A stretch of DNA of 64,000 nucleotides from Pontixanthobacter aestiaquae (lineage in GTDB: Bacteria; Pseudomonadota; Alphaproteobacteria; Sphingomonadales; Sphingomonadaceae): positions 1,497,001-1,561,000 of the forward strand of contig NZ_WTYZ01000001.1 in the NCBI RefSeq assembly GCF_009827455.1, written 5' to 3'. Shown here one piece after another: positions 8,002 through 17,130 of the stretch. Made by a program: the position numbers and the translations under genes. The notes under the pieces are model-generated. The model did not search any database and was not told where the DNA came from. It saw nothing but the letters and a program-made list of their open reading frames with translations. The number at the start of each line of letters is the position of its first letter. Position 1 is the stretch's first letter.

Positions 8002-9164
8002 TGTCCAAAGTCTTCCGAACCGTTTTCTGCGCGGATCATGTGCTTGAAAGCGGTTTGTCTCAGCGCACCGCCAAGTCCGACGTTAATCCGAACAATCGAG
8101 CGTTTTTCGCGCCAGATGCGTTCTATCATCGGGTGGTCGGCAGCGGCGCAGCTATCCGCCCATTCGATTGCCGAGTTGTCGAGCAGTTTCAGATTCTCGC
8201 GTTGGAGAAGAACGCCGGGAGAGAAGCGGGCATAGTCTTCATCGAATGTGGTCTTGAAAGAGAACACGCCGGGTGCGCTGACAAAATTGGCCAGCAGCGC
8301 AATCGGTCTGCCTGACAGCGTCAGAGACAGGCGTTCCAGCCGTCCAGCCTTTGCCGCACCGGCCAGCGACTGGCGGAAGAGCTGCTCGGTATCGGTGTTG
8401 GAGGCGAGGGCGGAGCCTTCTTTGCCCTTCCATCCGGCTGCTTCGAGAGCGAGGAAAGTGTCGATCCAACGCGTGATTTGGGTTGAGCCTTTCTCGCGTT
8501 CAATCGCTACGGTGCCCAAGTCCGAAAGGCGGTTAAATTGCCGGCGCAGTTCCTTGCGCTTCTTGCCGCTCATAGAGGCAGTGAAATAGTCCTCTGACGA
8601 TTGACCGGAACGCAGCATAGCCCGCTCTTCGCGGTGAACGATGGCAGCGGGTTGATTCGCTTCGAGGGAAGACGAAAGGGCTTCGACAAGCGGGCTGTCC
8701 TCGGGCAAGTGCATGAGGTGCAGAAGCAGAGCAGACCGTGTTGAATCAGATGCCCAGCGAAGGAGTGCCTGCCAAAAGGCCCGCTCGGCGCCCCGTGCGA
8801 CCAGGGGGACACCGCAGAATGCATTGTCATGCAGCCATGCCGAAATATGCGGGATCAGGTAGCCGTAATAGACCTTGGCGCGCTCAATAGGGAGCAATCC
8901 GCACAATACGCCGTTCTGACGAAATGTGACGAGTTCGACGGCACCTTTGGGATCGAATGCCGTCAACGCCGGGCAAAGGTTCCAGCTTTCGAAAAAAGGA
9001 TTGGGTTCAACCGCGATTTGGGTGAGGGCGTTCCACTCCTCGACGAAACTGTCGTCGAGGATCTGCCGCCAGCTTGCCGACCGGATTTGCCCCGCACAAA
9101 CGCCCTCGGGCGCTGCCGCAGCTGCACCGTCAAGACCGCCTTTGCTGAGCGAGATGCTCTCCAC
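7998..9164 (-). CDS. GNAT-type acetyltransferase, BioF2/CelD-like
   Basis: A 388-residue protein of the BioF2-like (Acetyltransf_6) GNAT group, related to CelD/FemAB-type acyl- or aminoacyl-transferases. The C-terminal GNAT half has GRPIALLANFVSAPGVFSFK followed by TTFDEDYARFSPGVLLQREN, and EWADSCAAADHPMIERIW near the end, the pattern I associate with this family. The middle has the basic segment SGKKRKELRRQFNRL. The family works on polysaccharide, lipid or peptide precursors; the substrate is not known here. It is the first gene of a two-gene unit with the cupin oxygenase (4-base overlap), which suggests the two act on the same product. Its start is separated from hppA by the hppA terminator. 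Confidence 0.87.
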   Translation of the reverse strand: MESISLSKGGLDGAAAAAPEGVCAGQIRSASWRQILDDSFVEEWNALTQIAVEPNPFFESWNLCPALTAFDPKGAVELVTFRQNGVLCGLLPIERAKVYYGYLIPHISAWLHDNAFCGVPLVARGAERAFWQALLRWASDSTRSALLLHLMHLPEDSPLVEALSSSLEANQPAAIVHREERAMLRSGQSSEDYFTASMSGKKRKELRRQFNRLSDLGTVAIEREKGSTQITRWIDTFLALEAAGWKGKEGSALASNTDTEQLFRQSLAGAAKAGRLERLSLTLSGRPIALLANFVSAPGVFSFKTTFDEDYARFSPGVLLQRENLKLLDNSAIEWADSCAAADHPMIERIWREKRSIVRINVGLGGALRQTAFKHMIRAENGSEDFGQ

Positions 9165-9275
9165 GCATTAACCTTCACATCAGGCGGCAAAGTGCGCCGC
9201 ACAGTGCGGATAGCAGGTGAATGCTGACAAGCTTTTAACGATGCTGCCTTCTTTTGTGAGGTATAGGCAAACAAA

Positions 9276-9305
9276 AGCCCCGCCGGAATTGCTTCCGGCG
9301 GGGCT
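9276..9305 (-). terminator. Rho-independent terminator of hppA
   Basis: A perfect 13-base-pair inverted repeat (agccccgccggaa / ttccggcggggct) with a 4-base loop. Read on the minus strand it is followed by TTTTGTTTG. It lies 43 bases after the hppA stop, the expected place for a terminator, and insulates the downstream GNAT/cupin genes. Confidence 0.93.
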
Positions 9306-9347
9306 CAGTTTGCTTAGGCTTTTGGGGCCGAGGCCATTGAATCCAGA

Positions 9348-11486
9348 TCAGTGTGCCAGAGCTGCGAGAAGCAGAAGAGCAACAATGTTGGTGATCTTGA
9401 TCATCGGGTTCACGGCTGGACCCGCAGTATCCTTGTAAGGATCGCCAACGGTATCACCGGTTACGGCAGCTTTGTGTGCTTCCGAACCTTTACCGCCGTG
9501 ATTTCCATCTTCGATGTATTTCTTCGCATTATCCCATGCGCCGCCACCTGCGGTCATGGAAAGCGCGACGAAGAGACCGCCGACGATCACGCCGAGCAGC
9601 AGAGCACCCAGAGCCGCAAAGGCACTGGCTGGTCCGTCAATTGCGCGGATCACGAAGAACACCACGATTGGGGCAAGAACCGGCAGCAGCGAAGGAACAA
9701 TCATTTCCTTGATCGCCGCTTTGGTCACGAGGTCCACTGTGCGGGCATAATCAGGCTTCTCGGAGTAATCCATGATGCCAGGCTTCTCTTTGAACTGCGC
9801 GCGAACGTCTTTCACAACGTCACCGGCAGCGCGGCCCACAGCGGTCATGCCCATCGCACCAAACAGATACGGGAGCAGAGCACCGAGAAGCAAGCCAACG
9901 ATTACATACGGGTTCTCGAGGCTGAAGTTCACAGCCGCACGTCCGTCAACCACGTCCAGGCCGAGCTTTTCGGCAAAGGCATTAAGGTCAGCGGTGTAGG
10001 CAGAGAACAGCACCAGCGCAGCAAGACCTGCCGAACCGATTGCATAGCCCTTAGTCACAGCCTTTGTGGTGTTGCCAACTGCGTCGAGCAGGTCGGTCTT
10101 CTCACGAACGCTCTCGTCCAGACCAGCCATTTCGGCGATGCCGCCGGCATTGTCAGTGACAGGACCGTAGGCGTCGAGAGCAACAACCATACCGGCCAGC
10201 GCCAGCATTGCGGTTGCACCGTAAGCGAGACCGATCAGGCCAGCCAGCTCATACGCACCGATAATCGCTGCGATAATGACGATGGTTGGCAACGCGGTCG
10301 ATTCAAGGCTGATAGCCAGACCTTGGATCACGTTGGTGCCGTGGCCAGTTTCCGAAGCCTTCGCAATCGAGCGGACCGGACGATAGTTCGTGCCTGTGTA
10401 ATACTCTGTGATCCAAATGATCGCACCAGTTAGAATGAGGCCGATCAACGAACAATAAAACAGGTCGCGCCCGGTGAACTCGACCATGCCGGTCCCAGCA
10501 TTGAGAACGGTGTTCATGTCGGTTCCGACACTGCCCAGAGCATATTGCGTCACAAACCAGATCAGCGGAACGGACAGAACAGCGGTGACAAGAAAGCCCT
10601 TATACATCGCGCCCATCACGTTGGTTCCGCCGCCTAGGCGAACGAAATACGTACCGATGATCGAAGTAACGATACACGCACCGCCGATTAGAAGTGGCAA
10701 TGCCATCAATGGCATCAGCAGATCGCCCAGCTGGGTCAGCAGCAGCGCGGTAAGAACCATGGTCGCACCAACGGTAACAACATATGTTTCGAACAAGTCA
10801 GCGGCCATGCCAGCACAGTCACCGACATTGTCGCCAACGTTATCGGCGATGGTTGCTGGGTTACGTGGATCGTCTTCAGGAATACCTGCTTCGACTTTAC
10901 CGACAAGGTCGGCGCCGACGTCAGCAGCTTTGGTGAAGATACCGCCGCCGAGACGCGCGAAGATCGAAATCAACGACGCACCGAAAGCGAGGCCGACTAG
11001 ACCGTCGATGACGGTGCGGCTGTTCGCTTCGAGAGCCATCGGACCGACGAGCACATAGAAGAACACAGCAATCGCCAGCAGAGCGAGGCCAGCAACGAGC
11101 ATACCGGTGATCGCACCCGCGCGGAACGCGATTGTAAGACCTTGCTGCAGGCCGGTTTCGCAAGCAGCTGCAGTCCGTACATTCGCACGGACGGAGATGT
11201 TCATGCCGATGTAGCCAGCGATGCCCGAAAGCACCGCGCCGATGACGAAACCGACTGCCGGGATCATGCCAAGGAATACGCCGACCAAGATAGCGACGAC
11301 AACGCCGACGATACCAATGGCAGTGTATTGACGGTTCAGATAGGCCTGTGCGCCTTCCTGAATAGCGCCGGCAATTTCCTGCATTTTTTCATTCCCGGCG
11401 CTGGCGCCGAGCACTTGGCGACTGGTGACAAAGCCATAGATAATGGCCAGCAATCCCAGTCCGATTGAGATAAATACGAGTTCCAC
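9348..11486 (-). CDS. hppA: Membrane-bound proton-translocating pyrophosphatase, K+-independent type
   Basis: An integral membrane enzyme of about 16 helices that couples pyrophosphate hydrolysis to H+ (or Na+) export. The substrate-binding signature [19 protein letters not shown] and the acidic [21 protein letters not shown] segment are intact. The position that sets potassium dependence reads [20 protein letters not shown]; Lys here, where K+-dependent enzymes have Ala, marks the K+-independent type. I choose the GTG at 11486 (712 residues), because AGGGGGA lies just upstream and the protein then opens [13 protein letters not shown], as relatives do; a frame extension to 11537 is possible but atypical. 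It stands as its own unit with a strong terminator. Confidence 0.96.
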   Translation of the reverse strand: MELVFISIGLGLLAIIYGFVTSRQVLGASAGNEKMQEIAGAIQEGAQAYLNRQYTAIGIVGVVVAILVGVFLGMIPAVGFVIGAVLSGIAGYIGMNISVRANVRTAAACETGLQQGLTIAFRAGAITGMLVAGLALLAIAVFFYVLVGPMALEANSRTVIDGLVGLAFGASLISIFARLGGGIFTKAADVGADLVGKVEAGIPEDDPRNPATIADNVGDNVGDCAGMAADLFETYVVTVGATMVLTALLLTQLGDLLMPLMALPLLIGGACIVTSIIGTYFVRLGGGTNVMGAMYKGFLVTAVLSVPLIWFVTQYALGSVGTDMNTVLNAGTGMVEFTGRDLFYCSLIGLILTGAIIWITEYYTGTNYRPVRSIAKASETGHGTNVIQGLAISLESTALPTIVIIAAIIGAYELAGLIGLAYGATAMLALAGMVVALDAYGPVTDNAGGIAEMAGLDESVREKTDLLDAVGNTTKAVTKGYAIGSAGLAALVLFSAYTADLNAFAEKLGLDVVDGRAAVNFSLENPYVIVGLLLGALLPYLFGAMGMTAVGRAAGDVVKDVRAQFKEKPGIMDYSEKPDYARTVDLVTKAAIKEMIVPSLLPVLAPIVVFFVIRAIDGPASAFAALGALLLGVIVGGLFVALSMTAGGGAWDNAKKYIEDGNHGGKGSEAHKAAVTGDTVGDPYKDTAGPAVNPMIKITNIVALLLLAALAH

Positions 11487-11511
11487 GAGTATCCCCCTGC
11501 GGATGACATAG

Positions 11512-11535
11512 AAAAAGGCCCGCTGTTGCGGGTCC
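11512..11535 (-). terminator. Hairpin with T-run between thiL and hppA
   Basis: On the minus strand the sequence reads GGACCCGC-AACA-GCGGGCC followed by TTTTT. It could end the his-nusB-thiL transcript. A promoter-like pair for hppA (CTTGCG, 17 bases, TATAGC, minus strand, about 11546-11574) lies just upstream of it, so the hairpin may instead sit at the very 5' end of the hppA transcript. The stem has one mismatch, hence modest confidence. Confidence 0.45.
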
Positions 11536-11623
11536 AATAAAGGTGGGGTGGCTATAGGGACGCCGCGCGGTGGCGCAAGCCCAAAGCGGCAGAAATCAAC
11601 GAGTCGAACCGGATTCCATGTGG

Positions 11624-12493
11624 TTAGTGGCTATATCCGAGCGGAGAGTCGCGATCCGGCGCGGTTCCTTCGAGCAGAATTGGCGAATCGGTTGGTTCAA
11701 GGACTCTGCCGATGCGCGTTGCGCTGACGGGTAGTGTGGCTGTGTCCGGCAAAGTGAAAAGCAGCTGGTAGTCGTCACCCCAACGGAGCGCTTCGTCGCG
11801 GCGGGCTTCTGGCGTTGCAATTGGAACGGATGCGGGATCAATGTCCAGTGTGACTTTGCTCGCCTTGGCTATCCGGCTGGCATCCAGCAGCACGCCATCT
11901 GAAACGTCCATGATTGCCGTCACGACAGGCGCTAGCGCTTGACCCTCGGCAAGAAGCGGGATGGGACGTGTATAGGCCGAACCGCCGGCACTGGTGTCAT
12001 CGCGCAGTGCCTCGAACCCTAACATTGCGGCTCCGACCGGACCGGTGATATAGACTGAATCGCCGGCCTGCGCGCCGCCGCGTGACGGTACGGGCGAATG
12101 CGTCGCACGCCCCACTGCAGTAACACCGTAAGTAGGCGGCCCATCGCTTGAAACTGTGTCGCCACCGAGCAGCGGACAGCCATAGGTTTCCAAAACTTCG
12201 GTCAGTCCTTGGACAAAGCGGTCATCGTTAGTGGACAGCATATGGCTGAGGAGTATTCCAACCGGCTCTGCGCCTTTGGCGGCAAGATCGGAAAGGTTGG
12301 TTGTGACCAGTTTCCACGCGACGTCCGCCATATCCTGAAACGGCAGAAAGTGAACGCCGCTGACAATGGTGTCGTGGGTCAGAACCAGCGTTTCGCTGCC
12401 GACTTCGAGGATGGCGGCGTCATCCTCCAGATTGCGCGCACCATCATGAAGCGGCAGTTTGCGCAATGCGGCGATGAAGTCTGACTCGTTCAC
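11624..12493 (-). CDS. thiL: Thiamine-monophosphate kinase
   Basis: ThiL phosphorylates thiamine monophosphate to thiamine pyrophosphate, the last step of cofactor synthesis. The 289-residue protein begins [20 protein letters not shown], has the ATP/Mg-binding [13 protein letters not shown] and [18 protein letters not shown] signatures of the AIR synthase/ThiL superfamily, and carries [18 protein letters not shown] and the GDDYQLLFT motif in the C-terminal half. It is the last gene of the leftward hisG-hisD-nusB-thiL run; nusB-thiL adjacency is widespread in proteobacteria. The 99-base gap to nusB contains a repeat-like palindrome. Confidence 0.95.
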   Translation of the reverse strand: MNESDFIAALRKLPLHDGARNLEDDAAILEVGSETLVLTHDTIVSGVHFLPFQDMADVAWKLVTTNLSDLAAKGAEPVGILLSHMLSTNDDRFVQGLTEVLETYGCPLLGGDTVSSDGPPTYGVTAVGRATHSPVPSRGGAQAGDSVYITGPVGAAMLGFEALRDDTSAGGSAYTRPIPLLAEGQALAPVVTAIMDVSDGVLLDASRIAKASKVTLDIDPASVPIATPEARRDEALRWGDDYQLLFTLPDTATLPVSATRIGRVLEPTDSPILLEGTAPDRDSPLGYSH

Positions 12494-12515
12494 GCAAACC
12501 TCACTATCCGCCCGC

Positions 12516-12584
12516 CCTCGCCTTGTCGAAGGGTTGCACTTCTTGAAGAAAAGGGCAGGGCTTCGACTGGCTCAGCCCGAACGG
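12516..12584. repeat. Degenerate sphingomonad-type palindromic intergenic repeat
   Basis: The thiL-nusB gap holds ccttgtcgaaggg at the left and ggcttcgactggctcagcccg at the right, imperfect inverted copies of one another. This resembles the short 'cctgtcgaagg...cttcgacaggctcagcc' elements scattered between genes in sphingomonads. A second relative is at 51108-51197. Identification is from memory of that repeat family. Confidence 0.5.
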
Positions 12585-12592
12585 TTTTGGTT

Positions 12593-13042
12593 TTATGCCC
12601 GCACAGCCTTCGCCACCGCGTCCAAGACGCCGTTCACGAACTTGGCCTCTCTGTCGTCAAAGAAGGCTTTGGCCACATCGACATATTCGTTGATAACAAC
12701 GCCAACTTTCACGTCTTTGCGCGCCATCAGCTCGTAAGAACCAGCCCGCAATATCTGCAACATCGTCTTGTCGAGACGCGCGATGGTCCAGCTTTCGTTG
12801 AGCTTTTCTGTCAGTTTCCCATCGATTTCGTCACGCCGGGCATCGACGCCGCTGACCACATCATCGAAGAAATCGACATCGGCATCGGCATACTGGTCGT
12901 CTTCGATTTCACGGCCGAGGCGGTGCTGGTGGAATTCATTGAGCAGTTTGGCCAGCTTAGTCTGTTCCATATGCTGCTGATACAGCGCCTGCACGGCGGC
13001 AAGGCGCGCTGCAGAACGTGCTTGAGAGGAATGCTTACTCAT
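12593..13042 (-). CDS. nusB: Transcription antitermination factor NusB
   Basis: NusB binds boxA RNA with NusE (S10) in the antitermination complex on rRNA operons. The 149-residue protein has the all-helical family pattern: SAARLAAVQALYQQHME at the N-terminus, then a central acidic loop, and LRAGSYELMARKDVKVGVVI followed by NEYVDVAKAFFDDREAKFVN in the C-terminal half. It lies 10 bases after hisD on the same strand, so it is probably part of the his transcript. Confidence 0.96.
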   Translation of the reverse strand: MSKHSSQARSAARLAAVQALYQQHMEQTKLAKLLNEFHQHRLGREIEDDQYADADVDFFDDVVSGVDARRDEIDGKLTEKLNESWTIARLDKTMLQILRAGSYELMARKDVKVGVVINEYVDVAKAFFDDREAKFVNGVLDAVAKAVRA

Positions 13043-13052
13043 GCGTCTTGGC

Positions 13053-14342
13053 TCATTTCAGGCGGCTTTCGATTGATTTGGCGTGCGCGGGCAGACCTTC
13101 TGCCTCGGCAAGCGCCATCGCTGCGGGGCCAATAGCGTTTAGTGCGGTCTCGTCCAGCTCGATAAAGCTGGACCGCTTCATAAAGTCGAGCACGGACAAC
13201 CCGCTAGAGAACCGAGCACGTCGGCCTGTCGGGAGGACATGGTTTGGACCTGCGACGTAGTCTCCGATCGCTTCCGGCGCATAACGGCCAATAAAAATGC
13301 TGCCTGCATGACGTATGCCGTCGAACAAAGGGGTGGGATTTTCGACGGCCAGTTCGACATGTTCGGCGGCCAGTTCATTTGCCAAGGCGATGGATTGTTC
13401 AAGCGTGTCGACCACAACGATGACGCCGTGATCCTGCCAGCTTTGTTGGGCTACAGCGCTGGTCGAGAGCATGGCTGCTTGCACATCGATCCGATCGGCG
13501 ACTTGGCGCGAAAAGCCTTCATCATCGGTAATCAGTATCGACTGCGCATTGGGGTCATGCTCGGCCTGGCTGAGCAGATCAGCCGCGATCCAATCGGGGT
13601 TGTTCTGTCCGTCGGCGATCACCAGAATTTCGCTTGGTCCGGCGACCATATCGATGCCGACAACACCGAATAGCTGACGCTTCGCTTCGGCGACGTAGGC
13701 ATTGCCCGGGCCGGTGATGACATCGACGCGCTTGATGCGGTCGGTGCCGTAGGCGAGCGCGCCCACCGCCTGCGCTCCGCCGACGCGCCATATCTCATCC
13801 ACACCTGCGAGATGCGCTGCGGCGAGCACCAAGGGATTGACCGTACCTTTCGGTGTCGGAGTCGCAACCGCCAGTCGTTCAACTCCTGCAACCTTTGCCG
13901 GGATTGCATTCATTAGCAACGAGGACGGATAGGCGGCGCGTCCACCGGGAACGTATAGCCCTGCGGCATCAACTGCCTGCCAGCGTGCGCCCAAGCGGAC
14001 ACCCACTTCGTCGGTGTAATCGCGGTCCTCGGGTAGCTGTGCCTCGTGATACGTCCGGATGCGGTCTGCGGCGAGTTGCAGGGCGTCGCGCAGGCTTGCT
14101 TCCAAATCGTCAAATGCAGCTTTGCATTGCTCGGCAGAAACTGACCAATCATCATCGCCGCTCAGTGAATGCTGGTCGAAGCGCTGGGTCATATCGACCA
14201 AGGCAGCATCGCCGCGCGAACGCACATCGCGGAGTATCGAGCTTACTTGGCCAGCAACATCGCCATCACTCTCGCGACGGTCTTCGACAATCCTACGGAA
14301 CTTTAGATCGAAATCGGCATCGTTGATCGAAAGGCGTTGCAT
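13053..14342 (-). CDS. hisD: Histidinol dehydrogenase
   Basis: HisD oxidises L-histidinol to L-histidine in two NAD-dependent steps at a zinc site. The 429-residue length is normal. Visible signatures are YVPGGRAAYPSSLLMNAIPA (NAD-binding region), GPGNAYVAEAKRQL, AGPSEILVIAD and LLSQAEHDPNAQSILIT, the last carrying the zinc-ligand Gln/His pair. The C-terminal GPNHVLPTG is also intact. Its ATG shares one base with the hisG stop (TGATG), so translation is coupled. Confidence 0.97.
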   Translation of the reverse strand: MQRLSINDADFDLKFRRIVEDRRESDGDVAGQVSSILRDVRSRGDAALVDMTQRFDQHSLSGDDDWSVSAEQCKAAFDDLEASLRDALQLAADRIRTYHEAQLPEDRDYTDEVGVRLGARWQAVDAAGLYVPGGRAAYPSSLLMNAIPAKVAGVERLAVATPTPKGTVNPLVLAAAHLAGVDEIWRVGGAQAVGALAYGTDRIKRVDVITGPGNAYVAEAKRQLFGVVGIDMVAGPSEILVIADGQNNPDWIAADLLSQAEHDPNAQSILITDDEGFSRQVADRIDVQAAMLSTSAVAQQSWQDHGVIVVVDTLEQSIALANELAAEHVELAVENPTPLFDGIRHAGSIFIGRYAPEAIGDYVAGPNHVLPTGRRARFSSGLSVLDFMKRSSFIELDETALNAIGPAAMALAEAEGLPAHAKSIESRLK

Positions 14343-14995
14343 CAGACGGCGTCCCGTGCGGCATTCGCGCGGAATGCTTCAACCAAAGCGGCCACACGTG
14401 CATCAGTCTTCAGCGCAGCCCGGTTTACGATCAGCCGCGCAGTAATCTCCACGATCTTGTCTTTCTCGACCAAGCCGTTCTGTTTCAATGTCGCGCCAGT
14501 GGAAACAAGGTCGACAATCCGGCCGGCAAGACCAAGGCTGGGTGCAAGTTCCATTGCACCGTTCAGCTTAACGCATTCGGCCTGAATGCCTTGCGCCTCG
14601 AAGTGGCGGCGCGTGATGTTGGGGTATTTGGTCGCAACGCGAATATGGCTCGCGCCATCGATGCTTTCCGCTCCTTCTTTCGGTTCAGCAACCGACAAGT
14701 GACAGTGGCCAATGTCCAGATCGACGGGGGCGTAGAGGTCCGAATAGTCAAATTCTTCGATTACATCGCTGCCTACGATTCCCACTTGTGCCGCGCCATG
14801 TGCTACGAAGGTCGCGACATCGAAAGCACGCACACGGATAAGCCGCATGTCCTCACGCGTCGTCGCGAAACTGAGCGAGCGATCCTTCTTGTCATGGAAT
14901 GCATCCGCCGGAACCACTCCGGCGCGCGCCATAACGGGCAGGGCCTCATCCAGAATGCGCCCTTTGGGCACGGCGAAAGTTAGCGGATTTGTCAT
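14342..14995 (-). CDS. hisG: ATP phosphoribosyltransferase, short form
   Basis: HisG joins ATP and PRPP in the first and feedback-controlled step of histidine synthesis. From the ATG at 14995 the protein is 217 residues and opens [19 protein letters not shown], as short-form HisG does. [18 protein letters not shown] is the PRPP-binding signature. It lacks the C-terminal regulatory domain, and short HisG needs the HisRS-like partner HisZ, which is not in the window. The frame is open for 48 more codons upstream, but these look unrelated. It heads the hisG-hisD-nusB-thiL run and is divergent from the DUF2332 gene. Confidence 0.94.
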   Translation of the reverse strand: MTNPLTFAVPKGRILDEALPVMARAGVVPADAFHDKKDRSLSFATTREDMRLIRVRAFDVATFVAHGAAQVGIVGSDVIEEFDYSDLYAPVDLDIGHCHLSVAEPKEGAESIDGASHIRVATKYPNITRRHFEAQGIQAECVKLNGAMELAPSLGLAGRIVDLVSTGATLKQNGLVEKDKIVEITARLIVNRAALKTDARVAALVEAFRANAARDAV

Positions 14996-15073
14996 GGCGT
15001 TTGGCATCTTGCGCGCCAAATAGGCACTGGGGTCCGAAAGGGCAATCGAAATGGAGGCAGAGAAAGAGAACGT

Positions 15074-16138
15074 ATGGCAGCAAATGGAATTATGAATATC
15101 GTCAATGTGCCTGAAGCCATCGAATGGCAGGCGACCCATGCGGAAGAAGCGGGGGCACCGAATACCGGCCGTGTTGTTCGGGCGTTGCTTAGGGTTCTGG
15201 AGACCGATACTGCGGTCGGCCGCCGGATGGCTTCTTGGGAAGGGCTAAGCCTTGAAGACGCCATGCCGCTGCGGATCAATGGCGGTTTGCACAATTTATT
15301 GCTGACCGGAGCGGATCGGCGGCTGGGACCTGTCTATGCTGGGCTAACCACCGATCAGGCTGCCATCGATGCGATTGTGGTGGAGTTAGTGGAGACTTTC
15401 GATACGCGGCTGCTGCCGTGGCTCGATGGTCCGCCGCAAACCAACGAAGCGGGGCGATCATGGGGCTTTATGAGCGCGCTGATGTGGCTGTCGGAGCGGT
15501 TGGGGCCGAAATTCGAGATCAACGAATTGGGCGCAAGCGCCGGCGTCAATACAATGATGGATCGCTATCACTTCGATCTGGGAGGCGTGGTGGCGGGACC
15601 GGCCACCTCGCCGATGCAGATTAAGCCCGAATGGCGCGGATCGCCGCCACCTGATGCTCCTGTCGAGATTGTGGCCATTCGCGGATGCGATCAGGCTCCG
15701 GTCGATTTGTCGGATCCCGAGGCGGCGTTGCGCTTGAAATCATATGTTTGGCCCGAAGCCACCACGCGGATGGGCCGGATCGAAGCAGCGATCCAATTGG
15801 CCAGCGAGCGGGCCCCAGAATTGGTAAAGCAAGACGCCGGTGATTTCGTTGCGGAGATGATGGAGCGCCCACAAGAACAGGGCGTAACCCGTGTACTCAG
15901 CCACTCGATTGTCTGGCAATATATTCCGGAAGCAACACGCACAGGCATTGAAGCAGCGATGGAAGAGGCTGGTGCTCAGGCAACCAAAGAAAAGCCGCTT
16001 GCATGGATTGCGCTTGAAACCAATCGTGCGACATTCCGCCATGAGCTAAAAGTTCGCTATTGGCCGGGTGGTGAGGATGAGGTGTTACTAGGCTGCGGCC
16101 ATCCCCACGGCGCTTGGGCAGAGTGGTTTGGGGTTTAG
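15074..16138 (+). CDS. DUF2332 family protein
   Basis: A 354-residue protein of the uncharacterised DUF2332 family. Supporting segments are [36 protein letters not shown] and [20 protein letters not shown]; the ELGASAG-N segment resembles a nucleotide- or SAM-binding glycine-rich turn and is the most conserved part as I recall the family. No signal peptide or membrane segment is seen. The start may be at 15074 or at the in-frame ATG at 15092. It stands alone, divergent from hisG, and is followed by a palindromic repeat. Function is not known. Confidence 0.82.
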   Translation: MAANGIMNIVNVPEAIEWQATHAEEAGAPNTGRVVRALLRVLETDTAVGRRMASWEGLSLEDAMPLRINGGLHNLLLTGADRRLGPVYAGLTTDQAAIDAIVVELVETFDTRLLPWLDGPPQTNEAGRSWGFMSALMWLSERLGPKFEINELGASAGVNTMMDRYHFDLGGVVAGPATSPMQIKPEWRGSPPPDAPVEIVAIRGCDQAPVDLSDPEAALRLKSYVWPEATTRMGRIEAAIQLASERAPELVKQDAGDFVAEMMERPQEQGVTRVLSHSIVWQYIPEATRTGIEAAMEEAGAQATKEKPLAWIALETNRATFRHELKVRYWPGGEDEVLLGCGHPHGAWAEWFGV

Positions 16139-16144
16139 TATTTT

Positions 16145-16229
16145 CGTCATTGCGAGGAGGCAAAGCCGACGCGGCAATCCAGTGCAAGCGCGAAATACTC
16201 TGGATTGCCGCGCTTCGCTCGCAATGACG
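16145..16229. repeat. CGTCATTGCGAG-type palindromic repeat element
   Basis: An 85-base element with near-perfect inverted ends: cgtcattgcgag at the left and ctcgcaatgacg at the right, with an inner pair gcggcaatccag / ctggattgccgc. The terminal sequence matches a short mobile-looking repeat seen between genes in many alphaproteobacteria. It fills the gap between two convergent genes (DUF2332 and the hydrolase) and could fold as RNA and serve as their bidirectional terminator. Confidence 0.8.
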
Positions 16230-16232
16230 CGG

Positions 16233-17126
16233 TCAATGGGCTGTCAAGAACTCTTCCATAGCGGCATTGAATTGCTTGGGCGCTTCCCACGGCACGAAGT
16301 GACCACAATCGGGCACGCGCACCAGTGTTAAATCCTCGACCAACTCGTCCATCCCGTCGAGATTTTCCGGCGGTAAAGCCATGTCGTCCATCGCCCAGAT
16401 AACGAGAGTGGGGATAGTCAAATTCGGAAGCGTTGGTCCTTCAAATCCGGCTGGCAATTCAAACGGCGCATCCATATCCGGCACGGTCATTTGACTAGCG
16501 CGGTACCAATTGAGCATTGCGATCCGCGTGTCGGGATCTGCCCAATCTTCAAGCTGGGCTGCCCGATCCTCCGTTGTCATCACCGAGGCGCTTTCCCACT
16601 CGGCTTCACGGCTCAGGAATACTGCCAGTCCTGCATCGCGGATGAAGTCGTCATGCGCGGTGTCGCGGAATGCGCGGATATATTGGCTCGCCTCGCGTTG
16701 CACGCGGTTGGTGTAGAGCAGCCGCTGAAAGATCCCCGGATGCGGTGCATTTGCGATAATCGCGCGCTCAACCCGCTGGACTTGTCCCCCGATGGCAACA
16801 CCCCAAGCAATCGCGCCGCCCCAATCGTGACCGACGACAGTGAATTTCCCCACTCCCAGCGCATCGGCAAGCAAGAAGATGTCACCGATCAATTGGTCTG
16901 GAGTGTAGCTTTCGACAGCCTGCGGATTGGAGGATCCGCGATACCCGCGCTGGTCGGGCGCAATGCAACGGTAGCGATCCGAAAACGCTGGTATCTGGTG
17001 CCGCCATGTACGATGCGATTCCGGGAAGCCATGTAAGAATAGCAGCACCTCACCATCGCGTGGCCCTTCATCGACCACATCCAGTTCTATGCCATTGGCC
17101 AGTGTTACACGCTTTTGCTCCGCCAT
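16233..17126 (-). CDS. Alpha/beta hydrolase, epoxide hydrolase-like
   Basis: A 297-residue alpha/beta-hydrolase. The oxyanion motif HGFPESHRTWRHQIP and the nucleophile elbow VGHDWGGAIAW (Asp nucleophile, not Ser) place it with epoxide hydrolases and haloalkane/fluoroacetate dehalogenases. IWAMDDMALPPE supplies the acid and DCGHFVPWEAP the catalytic His. The start at 17126 is chosen because the family begins close to KRVTLANGIELDVVDEGP; upstream codons belong to the neighbouring dehydrogenase gene. It is the last gene of a leftward BolA-pirin-SDR-hydrolase unit, four bases after the SDR stop. The true substrate is unknown. Confidence 0.9.
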   Translation of the reverse strand: MAEQKRVTLANGIELDVVDEGPRDGEVLLFLHGFPESHRTWRHQIPAFSDRYRCIAPDQRGYRGSSNPQAVESYTPDQLIGDIFLLADALGVGKFTVVGHDWGGAIAWGVAIGGQVQRVERAIIANAPHPGIFQRLLYTNRVQREASQYIRAFRDTAHDDFIRDAGLAVFLSREAEWESASVMTTEDRAAQLEDWADPDTRIAMLNWYRASQMTVPDMDAPFELPAGFEGPTLPNLTIPTLVIWAMDDMALPPENLDGMDELVEDLTLVRVPDCGHFVPWEAPKQFNAAMEEFLTAH

Positions 17127-17130
17127 CGCC

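Noticed and set aside
9351..10433. Open frame of 360 codons on the plus strand opposite hppA
   Set aside because: It is a shadow of hppA, with His/Arg/Asp-rich composition and no recognisable domain.
11487..11537. Upstream start for hppA adding 17 residues
   Set aside because: The added sequence is not family-like and the GTG at 11486 has a strong Shine-Dalgarno site.
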